Shown here in pieces: positions 15,448-22,538 of a stretch of 33,223 nucleotides of DNA. Origin of the DNA: Desulfobulbaceae bacterium (GTDB taxonomy: Bacteria; Desulfobacterota; Desulfobulbia; Desulfobulbales; Desulfocapsaceae); the NCBI GenBank assembly GCA_031287565.1, contig JAITSS010000040.1, positions 1 through 33,223 on the forward strand, written 5' to 3'. Within the stretch, counting starts at the first letter, position 1; every line of letters begins with the position of its first letter. The notes under the pieces were generated by a model. That model made no database searches and was not told the origin of the DNA. It was given only the letters and a program-made list of their open reading frames with translations. The position numbers and the translations under genes were made by a program.

Positions 15448-15879
15448 ATGGATATGTTCATCCCGTTCGCCATCAGCGGCTCGGCCCTGAAGGCGCAGAA
15501 AATGCGGCTGGATACCGTCGCCTCGAATCTAGCCAATGTCGAAACCACCTCGACGCCGGAGGGTGGCCCCTACAAAAAGAAATCGGTTTATTTCGAGACC
15601 CAGCCGTTGTCGTTCAAAGAAACCCTAGACAACAGTGTTAGCGAACGCGCCCAGGGCGTGACGGTGAAAAAAATCCTCTCCGACGAAACCGAGCCGAAAA
15701 AAGTCTACAACCCCAGCCACCCGGACGCCGACGAAGGCGGCTATGTCGCCATGCCTAATGTCAATGTTTTGGCGGAAATGGTCGATATGATGTCGGCCAC
15801 CCGCTCGTATCAGGCCAACGTCACGGTGATCAAGTCGGCCAAACGCATGGCGCTGAAGGCGCTGGAAATCGGAGGATAA
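15448..15879 (+). CDS. flgC: flagellar basal-body rod protein FlgC
   Basis: At 143 residues it has the FlgC hallmarks: N-terminal SGSALKAQKMRLDTVASNLA, central YNPSHPDAD and GYVAMPNVNVLAEMVDM, and C-terminal SATRSYQANVTVIKSAK. It is a proximal rod subunit exported by the flagellar type III system. The ribosome site is weak, so coupling to flgB is likely. Confidence 0.96.
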   Translation: MDMFIPFAISGSALKAQKMRLDTVASNLANVETTSTPEGGPYKKKSVYFETQPLSFKETLDNSVSERAQGVTVKKILSDETEPKKVYNPSHPDADEGGYVAMPNVNVLAEMVDMMSATRSYQANVTVIKSAKRMALKALEIGG

Positions 15880-15882
15880 CCC

Positions 15883-16194
15883 ATGCCCAGTCAAATAAAT
15901 GGCATCACCGCGCTTCCCGCAGCGAATGGCATCGCCAGCGTCAGCCAGACCACCAACGAAGGCGAAGCGGGGTCCGGCGGTTTTCAAAACATGCTTTCCG
16001 ACATGATGAGGAAAGTCAACGACATGCAAATACAGGGCGACCAGGCGACCATGGCCCTGCACGCTGGCAAAGTCGAAAATCTGCATGAAGTGATGCTGGC
16101 CGTCGAAGAGGCCGATCTTTCTTTGCGGATGCTGGTGCAGTTCCGCAACAAAGCGCAGGCCGCTTACGACGAAATCATGCGGATTTCCATATGA
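15883..16194 (+). CDS. fliE: flagellar hook-basal body complex protein FliE
   Basis: This 103-residue protein carries the conserved C-terminal FliE pattern (HEVMLAVEEADLSLRMLVQFRNKAQAAYDEIMR). It joins the MS ring to the rod. A GGAGG within the end of flgC serves as its ribosome site, so flgC and fliE are separated by only 3 bp. Confidence 0.95.
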   Translation: MPSQINGITALPAANGIASVSQTTNEGEAGSGGFQNMLSDMMRKVNDMQIQGDQATMALHAGKVENLHEVMLAVEEADLSLRMLVQFRNKAQAAYDEIMRISI

Positions 16195-16244
16195 AAAAAA
16201 ACTCCTCGGCCACCTGCCGCCCGAACCACCCATAACAAGGCCCC

Positions 16245-17903
16245 ATGGAAGCGCCCACCCCCACATCAGCGCCAGTCGCAGCCGTCGCTCAGGAAGCCGC
16301 CGCGCCGCCGCGCCCATCGTTCTGGCGGGGCTTCGCCTCCTCGATGAACGCCTGGCCGCTCGGTCGCAAACTGGCCACCGCCGCCGTGCTCATCATCACG
16401 CTGGCGCTCTTCGCCTATCTTTTTATCGTGGCGAAAGGCGCCGACCAGCAACTCCTCTACGCCAATCTGCAACCGGAAAGCGCCGCTTCGGTGGTGGAGT
16501 GGCTCAAAGGACAAAATATTCCCTACAGCCTGAAAAACGCTGGCAAGGACATCTGGATTTCCGCCGACAAGATTTATGAAACACGGCTGGAGCTGGCGGC
16601 GGGCAACCTGCCCACCGGCGCGGGCGTCGGCTATGAAGTCTTCGACAAGCAAAGCTTCACGCTGACTGATTATGTGCAGAAAGTGAATTATAACCGCGCC
16701 TTGCAGGGTGAACTCGCCCGCACCATCGCCTCGCTCGAACCGGTGGAGTCGGCGCGCGTGCATCTGGCCTTGCCGGAAAAACGCCTGTTTCGCGACGAGC
16801 GGCGCCCGGCCACCGCCTCGGTCATCGTCACCCTGAAACCCGGCAAAGGACTTGACAAACGCCAGGTGCGGGGAATCGCCAACCTGGTCGCCGGTTCCAT
16901 TCCGGAGCTTGAGCCGAATAATGTCAAGATCATCGACTCGAAGGGCGTCGAGCTGGTCGCCGATGACGAAGAAACGAGCGACAAGTCCCTGACACTCGAC
17001 ATGCTGAAACTTCAGCAAGAAGTGGAAGGACGGCTGGAGATGCGGGCGCAGGATATGCTGGATCGCACCATGGGCGCGGACAAGGCGATGGTGCGGGTGT
17101 CGGCGACCCTTGATTTTTCCCGCAGTGAGAAAACGCAAGAGACCTTCGACGCCGACGACCCGGTGATCCGCAGCGAACAAGTGACCAACGAAACGACCGC
17201 GCCGCCAACGCTTGTGGGCGGCGTGCCGGGCGTGCAATCGAACCTGGAAAGCCAGGGCGGCGTGGCGGCGAGCGGACAAAACGAGACCTCGAACAAAACC
17301 AGCCGCGTCACCAACTATGAAATCAGCAAGACGGTGAGCAAAACCGCCTTGCCGATTGGTTCGATCAGTAAACTGTCGGTCTCGGTGCTGGTCGCCGACA
17401 AGCTGGCCGCGAACGAAGAAGGACAAGCGCCGACAAGCGTCACCCGTAGCCCGGCAGAGCTGAAGGAAATTGAAAACATGGTGCGGGCGGCGGTCGGTTT
17501 TTCGCCCGGCCGCGGCGACCAGATCAACGTTTCCTCAATGCCCTTCGTCGCCGCGACCAGCGAAGACGAACACGAGGCCGCTGGCTCATCTGGCCCCAGC
17601 CTGACTTCTTCGTACTACCAGTATCTGCCGCTTCTGAAGATGCTCGCATTGCCGCTCGCGGCGCTGTTGCTCTACGTTCTGTTTGTGCGGCCGCTGGTGA
17701 AAACCATGCGTGGCGAGGTCAAACATTACCGCACGGTGTCCGAATTGGAGGAAGAGCAGATGCGGCGCGTTGAAACGCGACGTTTAGATGCGCCGCCCGC
17801 GCCGCCCGACCCCGACAGCGAAGTGAGCCGCATCCGCGAGGAGGTGTTGCGCGATCAGACACCCGCCGCCCATATCGTCAAAAACTGGATACAGGAAGGC
17901 TGA
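16245..17903 (+). CDS. fliF: flagellar MS-ring protein FliF
   Basis: The 552-residue protein has two membrane segments (about 45-62 and 460-482) bracketing the periplasmic ring-building domains. The YscJ-like signature is visible (ANLQPESAASVVEWLK, LELAAGNLPTGAGVGYE, VESARVHLALPEKRLF). The cytoplasmic tail (SRIREEVLRDQTPAAHIVKNW) is the FliG-binding part. FliF forms the membrane ring on which the rotor is built. An Ala/Pro-rich N-terminal stretch of ~25 residues precedes the first conserved segment. fliG follows 4 bp later. Confidence 0.96.
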   Translation: MEAPTPTSAPVAAVAQEAAAPPRPSFWRGFASSMNAWPLGRKLATAAVLIITLALFAYLFIVAKGADQQLLYANLQPESAASVVEWLKGQNIPYSLKNAGKDIWISADKIYETRLELAAGNLPTGAGVGYEVFDKQSFTLTDYVQKVNYNRALQGELARTIASLEPVESARVHLALPEKRLFRDERRPATASVIVTLKPGKGLDKRQVRGIANLVAGSIPELEPNNVKIIDSKGVELVADDEETSDKSLTLDMLKLQQEVEGRLEMRAQDMLDRTMGADKAMVRVSATLDFSRSEKTQETFDADDPVIRSEQVTNETTAPPTLVGGVPGVQSNLESQGGVAASGQNETSNKTSRVTNYEISKTVSKTALPIGSISKLSVSVLVADKLAANEEGQAPTSVTRSPAELKEIENMVRAAVGFSPGRGDQINVSSMPFVAATSEDEHEAAGSSGPSLTSSYYQYLPLLKMLALPLAALLLYVLFVRPLVKTMRGEVKHYRTVSELEEEQMRRVETRRLDAPPAPPDPDSEVSRIREEVLRDQTPAAHIVKNWIQEG

Positions 17904-17907
17904 AATC

Positions 17908-18918
17908 ATGGCGGCGGCGGGCGATAATCTGAGCGGTGTCAACCGGGCGGCGATTCTTCTCATCTGTTTGGGTGAAGAGGCGACGGCGCGTATCTTTTCC
18001 GAATTGTCCGATGACGAAATCCGGCGGGTGACGCGGGCGATGGCCGTGATCGAGCACATCCCGCAGCAGAGCAAAGAAAAGGTCATCGAGCAATTCCGCC
18101 GCTCGCAGGCCAATTATTCCGGCATGTTCGTCAAAGGCAAAGATTTCGCCAAAAAATCGCTGCAAAGCATTCCGACGCCGGAGCGCGGCCGCTATCTGCT
18201 TGATCAATTCGTCTCCAACGACGAATCGAAGAATCTGGAAACCATCGCCATGATGCAGCCGCGCATGGTGGCCGGGTTGTTAGAAAAAGAGCATCCGCAG
18301 ACCATCGCCCTGGTTCTGGCCACCCAGGAAGTCAGCCACGCGGCGGAAATTCTGTCGCAGTTGCCAGAGGCGACGCGCCCGGACATCGTCAATCGCATCG
18401 CCAAAATCGAAAAGGTCTCACCGGATGTGCTGGGCCGCATCGAAGACGCCATTCAGCGTGAAATCGGCCTGGTCGCCGGGCGCGAAGAACGACAGGTCGG
18501 CGGCATCGACCGCGTGGTCGAGATTTTAGGCGGCATGAAAAACAACCTCGACACCGATATTTTAGAAAAACTCGAAGAAACCGAGCCGGAGCTGACCGAG
18601 GATATCCGCAAGAAGATGTTCACCTTTGAAGACCTGGTGTCTTTGGATGGCCGCTCGCTGCAACTGATTCTGCGCGAAGTCAATAACGATTCGCTGACCT
18701 TGGCGCTCAAAACCGCCTCCGACGAAATGAAGGACAAGATTTTCGCCAATATGAGCGCCCGCGCCTCCGAAATGATCAAAGACGACCTGGAGGCGATGGG
18801 GCCGGTGCGGCTGTCGGAGGTTGAGACGATGCAGCAAACCATCGTCAAAATCGCCATGAAACTCGAAGAAGAAGGCAAACTCGTTCTGGGCGGCGGCGGA
18901 GGCGACGAACTTGTCTAA
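17908..18918 (+). CDS. fliG: flagellar motor switch protein FliG
   Basis: At 336 residues it has the usual length. Its N-terminal domain binds FliF (LSGVNRAAILLICLGEE). The middle domain has the EHPQTIALVL signature, and the C-terminal domain carries the charged torque helix (DDLEAMGPVRLSEVE). FliG connects the MS ring to the stator and, through FliM, receives CheY-P signals. A GAAGG ribosome site lies at the end of fliF. The 3' end overlaps fliH by 8 bp and ends with a Gly-rich tail. Confidence 0.96.
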   Translation: MAAAGDNLSGVNRAAILLICLGEEATARIFSELSDDEIRRVTRAMAVIEHIPQQSKEKVIEQFRRSQANYSGMFVKGKDFAKKSLQSIPTPERGRYLLDQFVSNDESKNLETIAMMQPRMVAGLLEKEHPQTIALVLATQEVSHAAEILSQLPEATRPDIVNRIAKIEKVSPDVLGRIEDAIQREIGLVAGREERQVGGIDRVVEILGGMKNNLDTDILEKLEETEPELTEDIRKKMFTFEDLVSLDGRSLQLILREVNNDSLTLALKTASDEMKDKIFANMSARASEMIKDDLEAMGPVRLSEVETMQQTIVKIAMKLEEEGKLVLGGGGGDELV

Positions 18919-19735
18919 AATACACGCATCACAGACCGGCTTTCAGCCGCAAGACCTGGTGAAACGGCGCTTGCCCCTGCCTGGCTCGCGTCAACAAGCA
19001 GGCGACGGCGACCGAGGTTTTCACGCCAACAACGAGGGCAAAGAGCGAAATCGGGATTTTGTCGGTCGCCCGCTGGCGGAAAAAGAGCGGGAAGCAAGGC
19101 CACCGATGTCGGAAGTACCTGCAAACTCCGAAGTGTCGATGTCCGAGCCGCTGGATGAGGAAGTCCTGCTGGAAGAAGCCGCCACAACGGAAGCGTCCGA
19201 GGATGAGGCCACCCATCTCCGCCCGGCGGAGGTTGAACAACTGGTGGCGGACGCCTTTCAGCGCGGCAAACAACAGGGCCTGGACCAAGGCCGCGAACAG
19301 ATGAAGCGCGACTTCGACGCCGCCATCACCGTGGTCTTAAATATCGGTCAGGAACTGGACAGCCTGCGCCAAACCATTCTGGAAAACAGCCGCGACGAGT
19401 TGCAAAACCTGGCTCTGGCCATTGCCGAAAAGGTGACGCGGCGCTCAGTGCGGGAACAAAGCGAAACCATCAGCCGCACGGTGGAAGAGGCGGTGCGCCT
19501 GGCTATTTCGTCGGAAGAAATCACCGTCCTGGTCAATCCCGCCGATTATCAGACGATTATGGAAAAATCGGATGAACTGAAAAGCGGCGTCACCGGCCTG
19601 CGCGCCGTCAGTATCCGCGCCGACGACACGGTGGAGCAAGGTGGCTGCCGCCTCGAATCGGAGAACTGCCTCGTGGACGCCACCCTGGCCGGACAACTGG
19701 CCGACATCGCCCTGCACCTGCAAACCCAGTCGTGA
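18911..19735 (+). CDS. fliH: flagellar export regulator FliH
   Basis: The 274-residue protein starts at a TTG with GGAGG (18898-18902) 8 nt upstream, overlapping fliG by 8 bp. The first ~90 residues are low-complexity and charged. The central helix has FliH Gly-rich and Gln-rich repeats (FQRGKQQGLDQGREQM), and the C-terminal domain (VTRRSVREQSETISRTVEEA, then GGCRLESENCLVD) matches the FliH/YscL family. It binds FliI as a dimer and regulates its ATPase. The call rests on position and domain. Confidence 0.92.
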   Translation: MSKIHASQTGFQPQDLVKRRLPLPGSRQQAGDGDRGFHANNEGKERNRDFVGRPLAEKEREARPPMSEVPANSEVSMSEPLDEEVLLEEAATTEASEDEATHLRPAEVEQLVADAFQRGKQQGLDQGREQMKRDFDAAITVVLNIGQELDSLRQTILENSRDELQNLALAIAEKVTRRSVREQSETISRTVEEAVRLAISSEEITVLVNPADYQTIMEKSDELKSGVTGLRAVSIRADDTVEQGGCRLESENCLVDATLAGQLADIALHLQTQS

Positions 19736-19741
19736 CCCGCC

Positions 19742-21097
19742 ATGGCGTCCTTGGCCGCTGAACAGATTCGCCAGCTAAACACCATTAAAGTGTGGGGCAA
19801 AACCACGCGCATCGTCGGGCTGGTCATCGAGGGTTTCTGCCCAAACGCGGTCATCGGCTCACTCTGCGCCATCAATCCGCCCGCTTCCGCCGAAACGGTT
19901 CTGGCCGAAGTCGTCGGATTCAAAGAAGGCAAAGTCCTCCTGATGCCGTTGGGCGACCTGCGCGGCTTAGGCCCCGGTTGCCTGATCCGCGTGATTCGTG
20001 ACAGCGCCACCATCCGCGTCGGCTATAATTTGTTGGGCCGGGTCATCGACGGCATGGAGCAACCGCTGGATGGTCAGTCGCGACCGCCGCTTTCCGAGGA
20101 AATGCCGCTCTACGCCCTGCCGCCCAGCCCGATGCAGCGGCAGAATATCACCGATGTGCTGGATGTCGGCGTGCGGGCGATCAATGGCTTGATGAGCTGC
20201 GGCATGGGCCAGCGCATGGGCATCATGGCCGGCTCCGGCGTCGGCAAATCGGTGCTCCTAGGCATGATGGCCCGTTTCGCCAAGGCCGATGTCAACGTCA
20301 TCGCCTTGATTGGCGAACGTGGCCGCGAGGTGCGCGAATTCATCGAACGCGATCTGGGGCCGGATGGTTTGGCGCGGTCGGTGCTCGTCGTCGTCACCTC
20401 CGACCAATCGCCGCTGCTCAGGATGCGCGGCGCTTACGTCGCCACCACCATCGCCGAATATTTTTGCCGCGCCGGGAAAAACGTGCTGTTGATGATGGAT
20501 TCGGTGACGCGCTTCGCCATGGCCATGCGGGAAATTGGCTTGGCGGTCGGCGAGCCGCCAACCACCAAAGGCTACACGCCGTCGGTCTTCGCCAATCTAC
20601 CGAAACTTCTGGAGCGGGCTGGGCGCTTCCGCGACCAGGGTAGCATCACTGGCATCTATACGGTTTTGGTCGATGGCGACGACATGACTGAGCCGGTGGC
20701 CGATTCGGTGCGTTCAATTCTCGACGGCCACATCGTATTGTCGCGGGCCATCGCCGCCCGCAACCATTTCCCGGCCATTGACGTGCTCAATTCGGCCAGT
20801 CGCGTCATGCGCGACATCATTTCGCCACGCCACCGCGAACTGGCCGGAAAAGCCAGGAATGTCCTGGCCACCCACGCCGAAGCCGAGGACTTGATCAATA
20901 TCGGCGCTTACGTGCGCGGTTCCAACCCAAAAATTGATTACGCCATCGCCAAAATCGACGCTATCAACGGTTTTCTGCGCCAGGGCTTCGACGAATCGAC
21001 CGCCTTCAAAGAAACGTTGGAGCAATTGGGCAATCTGCTCAGCGAACGCAAGGGCGATCATCAAGAAGCGAAAAACCGCCGCTCCGCCGATAAATGA
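19742..21097 (+). CDS. fliI: flagellum-specific export ATPase FliI
   Basis: This 451-residue F1-beta-like ATPase has a P-loop GSGVGKS (about 164-170), a Walker B strand with LLMMDSVTRFAMAMRE, and GEPPTTKGYTPSVFA typical of type III export ATPases. It energises export of rod, hook and filament subunits with FliH and FliJ. It starts 6 bp after fliH with no strong ribosome site, so translation is probably coupled. Its stop overlaps fliJ by 4 bp (ATGA). Confidence 0.97.
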   Translation: MASLAAEQIRQLNTIKVWGKTTRIVGLVIEGFCPNAVIGSLCAINPPASAETVLAEVVGFKEGKVLLMPLGDLRGLGPGCLIRVIRDSATIRVGYNLLGRVIDGMEQPLDGQSRPPLSEEMPLYALPPSPMQRQNITDVLDVGVRAINGLMSCGMGQRMGIMAGSGVGKSVLLGMMARFAKADVNVIALIGERGREVREFIERDLGPDGLARSVLVVVTSDQSPLLRMRGAYVATTIAEYFCRAGKNVLLMMDSVTRFAMAMREIGLAVGEPPTTKGYTPSVFANLPKLLERAGRFRDQGSITGIYTVLVDGDDMTEPVADSVRSILDGHIVLSRAIAARNHFPAIDVLNSASRVMRDIISPRHRELAGKARNVLATHAEAEDLINIGAYVRGSNPKIDYAIAKIDAINGFLRQGFDESTAFKETLEQLGNLLSERKGDHQEAKNRRSADK

Positions 21098-21531
21098 TCA
21101 AACCCTTTTCGTTGCATACCGTCCTCGACTACCGGGGTCGCCTGGAAAATCTGGCTCGGCAAAAGCTGATGACCGCCGAACAGGCGGTGCGGCAACTGGC
21201 CGATGAAATCGCCGAGGTCGAAGCGGAAATCGAAGAACGGTCGGCGGCCTTGGCCGCGAAACAGCATCAGGGCATCGACATTTCCGAGCATATCCAGCTT
21301 GAAGAAGGCCTTGAATACCGGCGGCGGCAGCTGACCACCCTGAAAGACGGCATGGCCACGCTCTTGGAAAATGTCGAAAACGCCCGTGGCCATCTGCAAA
21401 AACGCAGCCAGGAAAAGAAAATCATGGAAAAGCTGAAAGACCGGCAAAACACCGCCTGGCGGCAGCATCTGGATAAAAAGGAAGCGGCGCAGCTTGACGA
21501 AATCGCCATTCTCTACCACGGCAAAAAATAG
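21094..21531 (+). CDS. fliJ: flagellar export chaperone FliJ
   Basis: The 145-residue protein is nearly all coiled coil with charged heptads (LADEIAEVEAEIEERSAAL, EGLEYRRRQL, EKLKDRQNTAWRQH). Length, composition and ATGA coupling to fliI identify it as FliJ, the stalk-like partner of the FliI hexamer. Sequence conservation in this family is low, so position carries much of the call. Confidence 0.9.
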   Translation: MIKPFSLHTVLDYRGRLENLARQKLMTAEQAVRQLADEIAEVEAEIEERSAALAAKQHQGIDISEHIQLEEGLEYRRRQLTTLKDGMATLLENVENARGHLQKRSQEKKIMEKLKDRQNTAWRQHLDKKEAAQLDEIAILYHGKK

Positions 21532-21543
21532 CGGCTTCGGCGC

Positions 21544-22296
21544 ATGAATATCATCCTGGCCGAAGCCAGAGAAATCGCGGGCGATATGCTCGACCTCGCC
21601 GACGACCGCGCCAACCATATCGTCAAAGTGTTACGGGCGAAACCCGGCGACCGGCTGCGCTGCGGCCTCATCGACGGCGCGATGGGCTTTGGCGAAATCA
21701 TCAGCCTGCGCGAAAAATCGCCGCGCCGGGCGCTCCTACGCCTGACCTTAAATACACCAATGCCGCCGCGACCGCCGATTGACGTGGTGGCGGCGCTGGC
21801 CCGGCCCATCATGATGCGCCGCCTGTGTAGCCAACTGACCGCTCTGGGCATGGGCGAGCTGCGCATCCTCAACACGGCGCGGGTGGAAAAAAGCTTTTGG
21901 GAATCGTCTTTTATCACAGAAAAACACTATCTTGCACATCTCAGGCGCGGCCTTGAACAGGCGGTGGACACGCGGATGCCCACCGTGCATTCGCACCGCT
22001 CGTTTGACTGCTTCATCAAAGAAATCCTGCCGCGACTCGCGTCCTGTTATCAGGCAATGATTCTCGCTCACCCAGGAGGCGCGAGCGCGAGTCTGGCCAA
22101 TCTCGTGCGGCCTGACGGTCGCTATCTGCTTTTCGTCGGCCCGGAGGGTGGCTGGCTTGATGAAGAAATCATCAGCCTGACCGATGGCGCTTGCCACATC
22201 GCCTCGATGGGCGAACGCATCCTGCGCGTCGATACCGCCGCCGTCGCCCTGCACGCCAGAGTCAGCCAACTCATGGCGACGGTTGGTGGAAAATAA
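21544..22296 (+). CDS. rsmE: 16S rRNA m3U1498 methyltransferase RsmE
   Basis: The 250-residue SPOUT methyltransferase has an N-terminal PUA-like domain (HIVKVLRAKPGDRLRCGLIDG) and the C-terminal SAM knot with FVGPEGGWLDEEI (about 197-210) and MGERILRVDTAAVA (about 221-234). It modifies U1498 of 16S rRNA. The gene follows fliJ by 12 bp and so probably rides on the flagellar transcript or has an internal promoter. The ribosome site is weak. Confidence 0.94.
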   Translation: MNIILAEAREIAGDMLDLADDRANHIVKVLRAKPGDRLRCGLIDGAMGFGEIISLREKSPRRALLRLTLNTPMPPRPPIDVVAALARPIMMRRLCSQLTALGMGELRILNTARVEKSFWESSFITEKHYLAHLRRGLEQAVDTRMPTVHSHRSFDCFIKEILPRLASCYQAMILAHPGGASASLANLVRPDGRYLLFVGPEGGWLDEEIISLTDGACHIASMGERILRVDTAAVALHARVSQLMATVGGK

Positions 22297-22378
22297 GAAA
22301 TGGTGATGGAAGGAAGCGCTTCTTACAGGCAGGCGGATTGAATCAGGGTTTTTCTTTTTCCTTTTTCAGGACAAAAAA

Positions 22379-22411
22379 AACCGGCTCCAGCGCGTAATGC
22401 TGTAACCGGTT
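22379..22411 (-). terminator. intrinsic terminator after tRNA-Arg, shared with the RNase E/G gene
   Basis: On the minus strand AACCGG (plus 22406-22411) pairs with CCGGTT (plus 22379-22384), with an inner CAGC/GCTG stem, and is followed by a U-run (plus A-run 22373-22380). It ends the tRNA transcript and any readthrough from the RNase gene. Confidence 0.82.
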
Positions 22412-22419
22412 GAGTGTGC

Positions 22420-22496
22420 TGGTGCACCAGGAGAGATTCGAACTCCCGACCTACGGATTCGTAGTCCGTTGCTCTATCCAACTGAGCCACTGGTGC
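22420..22496 (-). tRNA. tRNA-Arg (anticodon ACG)
   Basis: A full cloverleaf reads on the minus strand. The acceptor stem GCACCAG/CTGGTGC is followed by A and an encoded CCA. The D-arm has GGCTCAGTTGGATAGAGC, the anticodon stem ACGGA/TCCGT has loop CTACGAA (anticodon ACG), and the T-arm contains GTTCGAATC. It reads CGU, and CGC/CGA if A34 becomes inosine. It begins 38 nt after the RNase E/G stop. Confidence 0.98.
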
Positions 22497-22509
22497 GTTG
22501 AGGGCGCAA

Positions 22510-22538
22510 TATATATCGCAAAACGTCGCGACGTTCAA
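22510..22538 (-). promoter_or_regulatory. sigma-70 promoter of tRNA-Arg within the end of the RNase gene
   Basis: TTGAAC (plus 22533-22538) and TATATA (plus 22510-22515) are 17 bp apart, with a predicted start a few bases before the tRNA at 22496. The -35 overlaps the RNase stop codon. The spacer contains a 14-bp perfect palindrome, AACGTCGCGACGTT (22522-22535). Confidence 0.72.

Noticed and set aside
16266..17426. 386-codon open frame antisense to fliF
   Set aside because: His/Arg-rich shadow translation opposite a certain gene.
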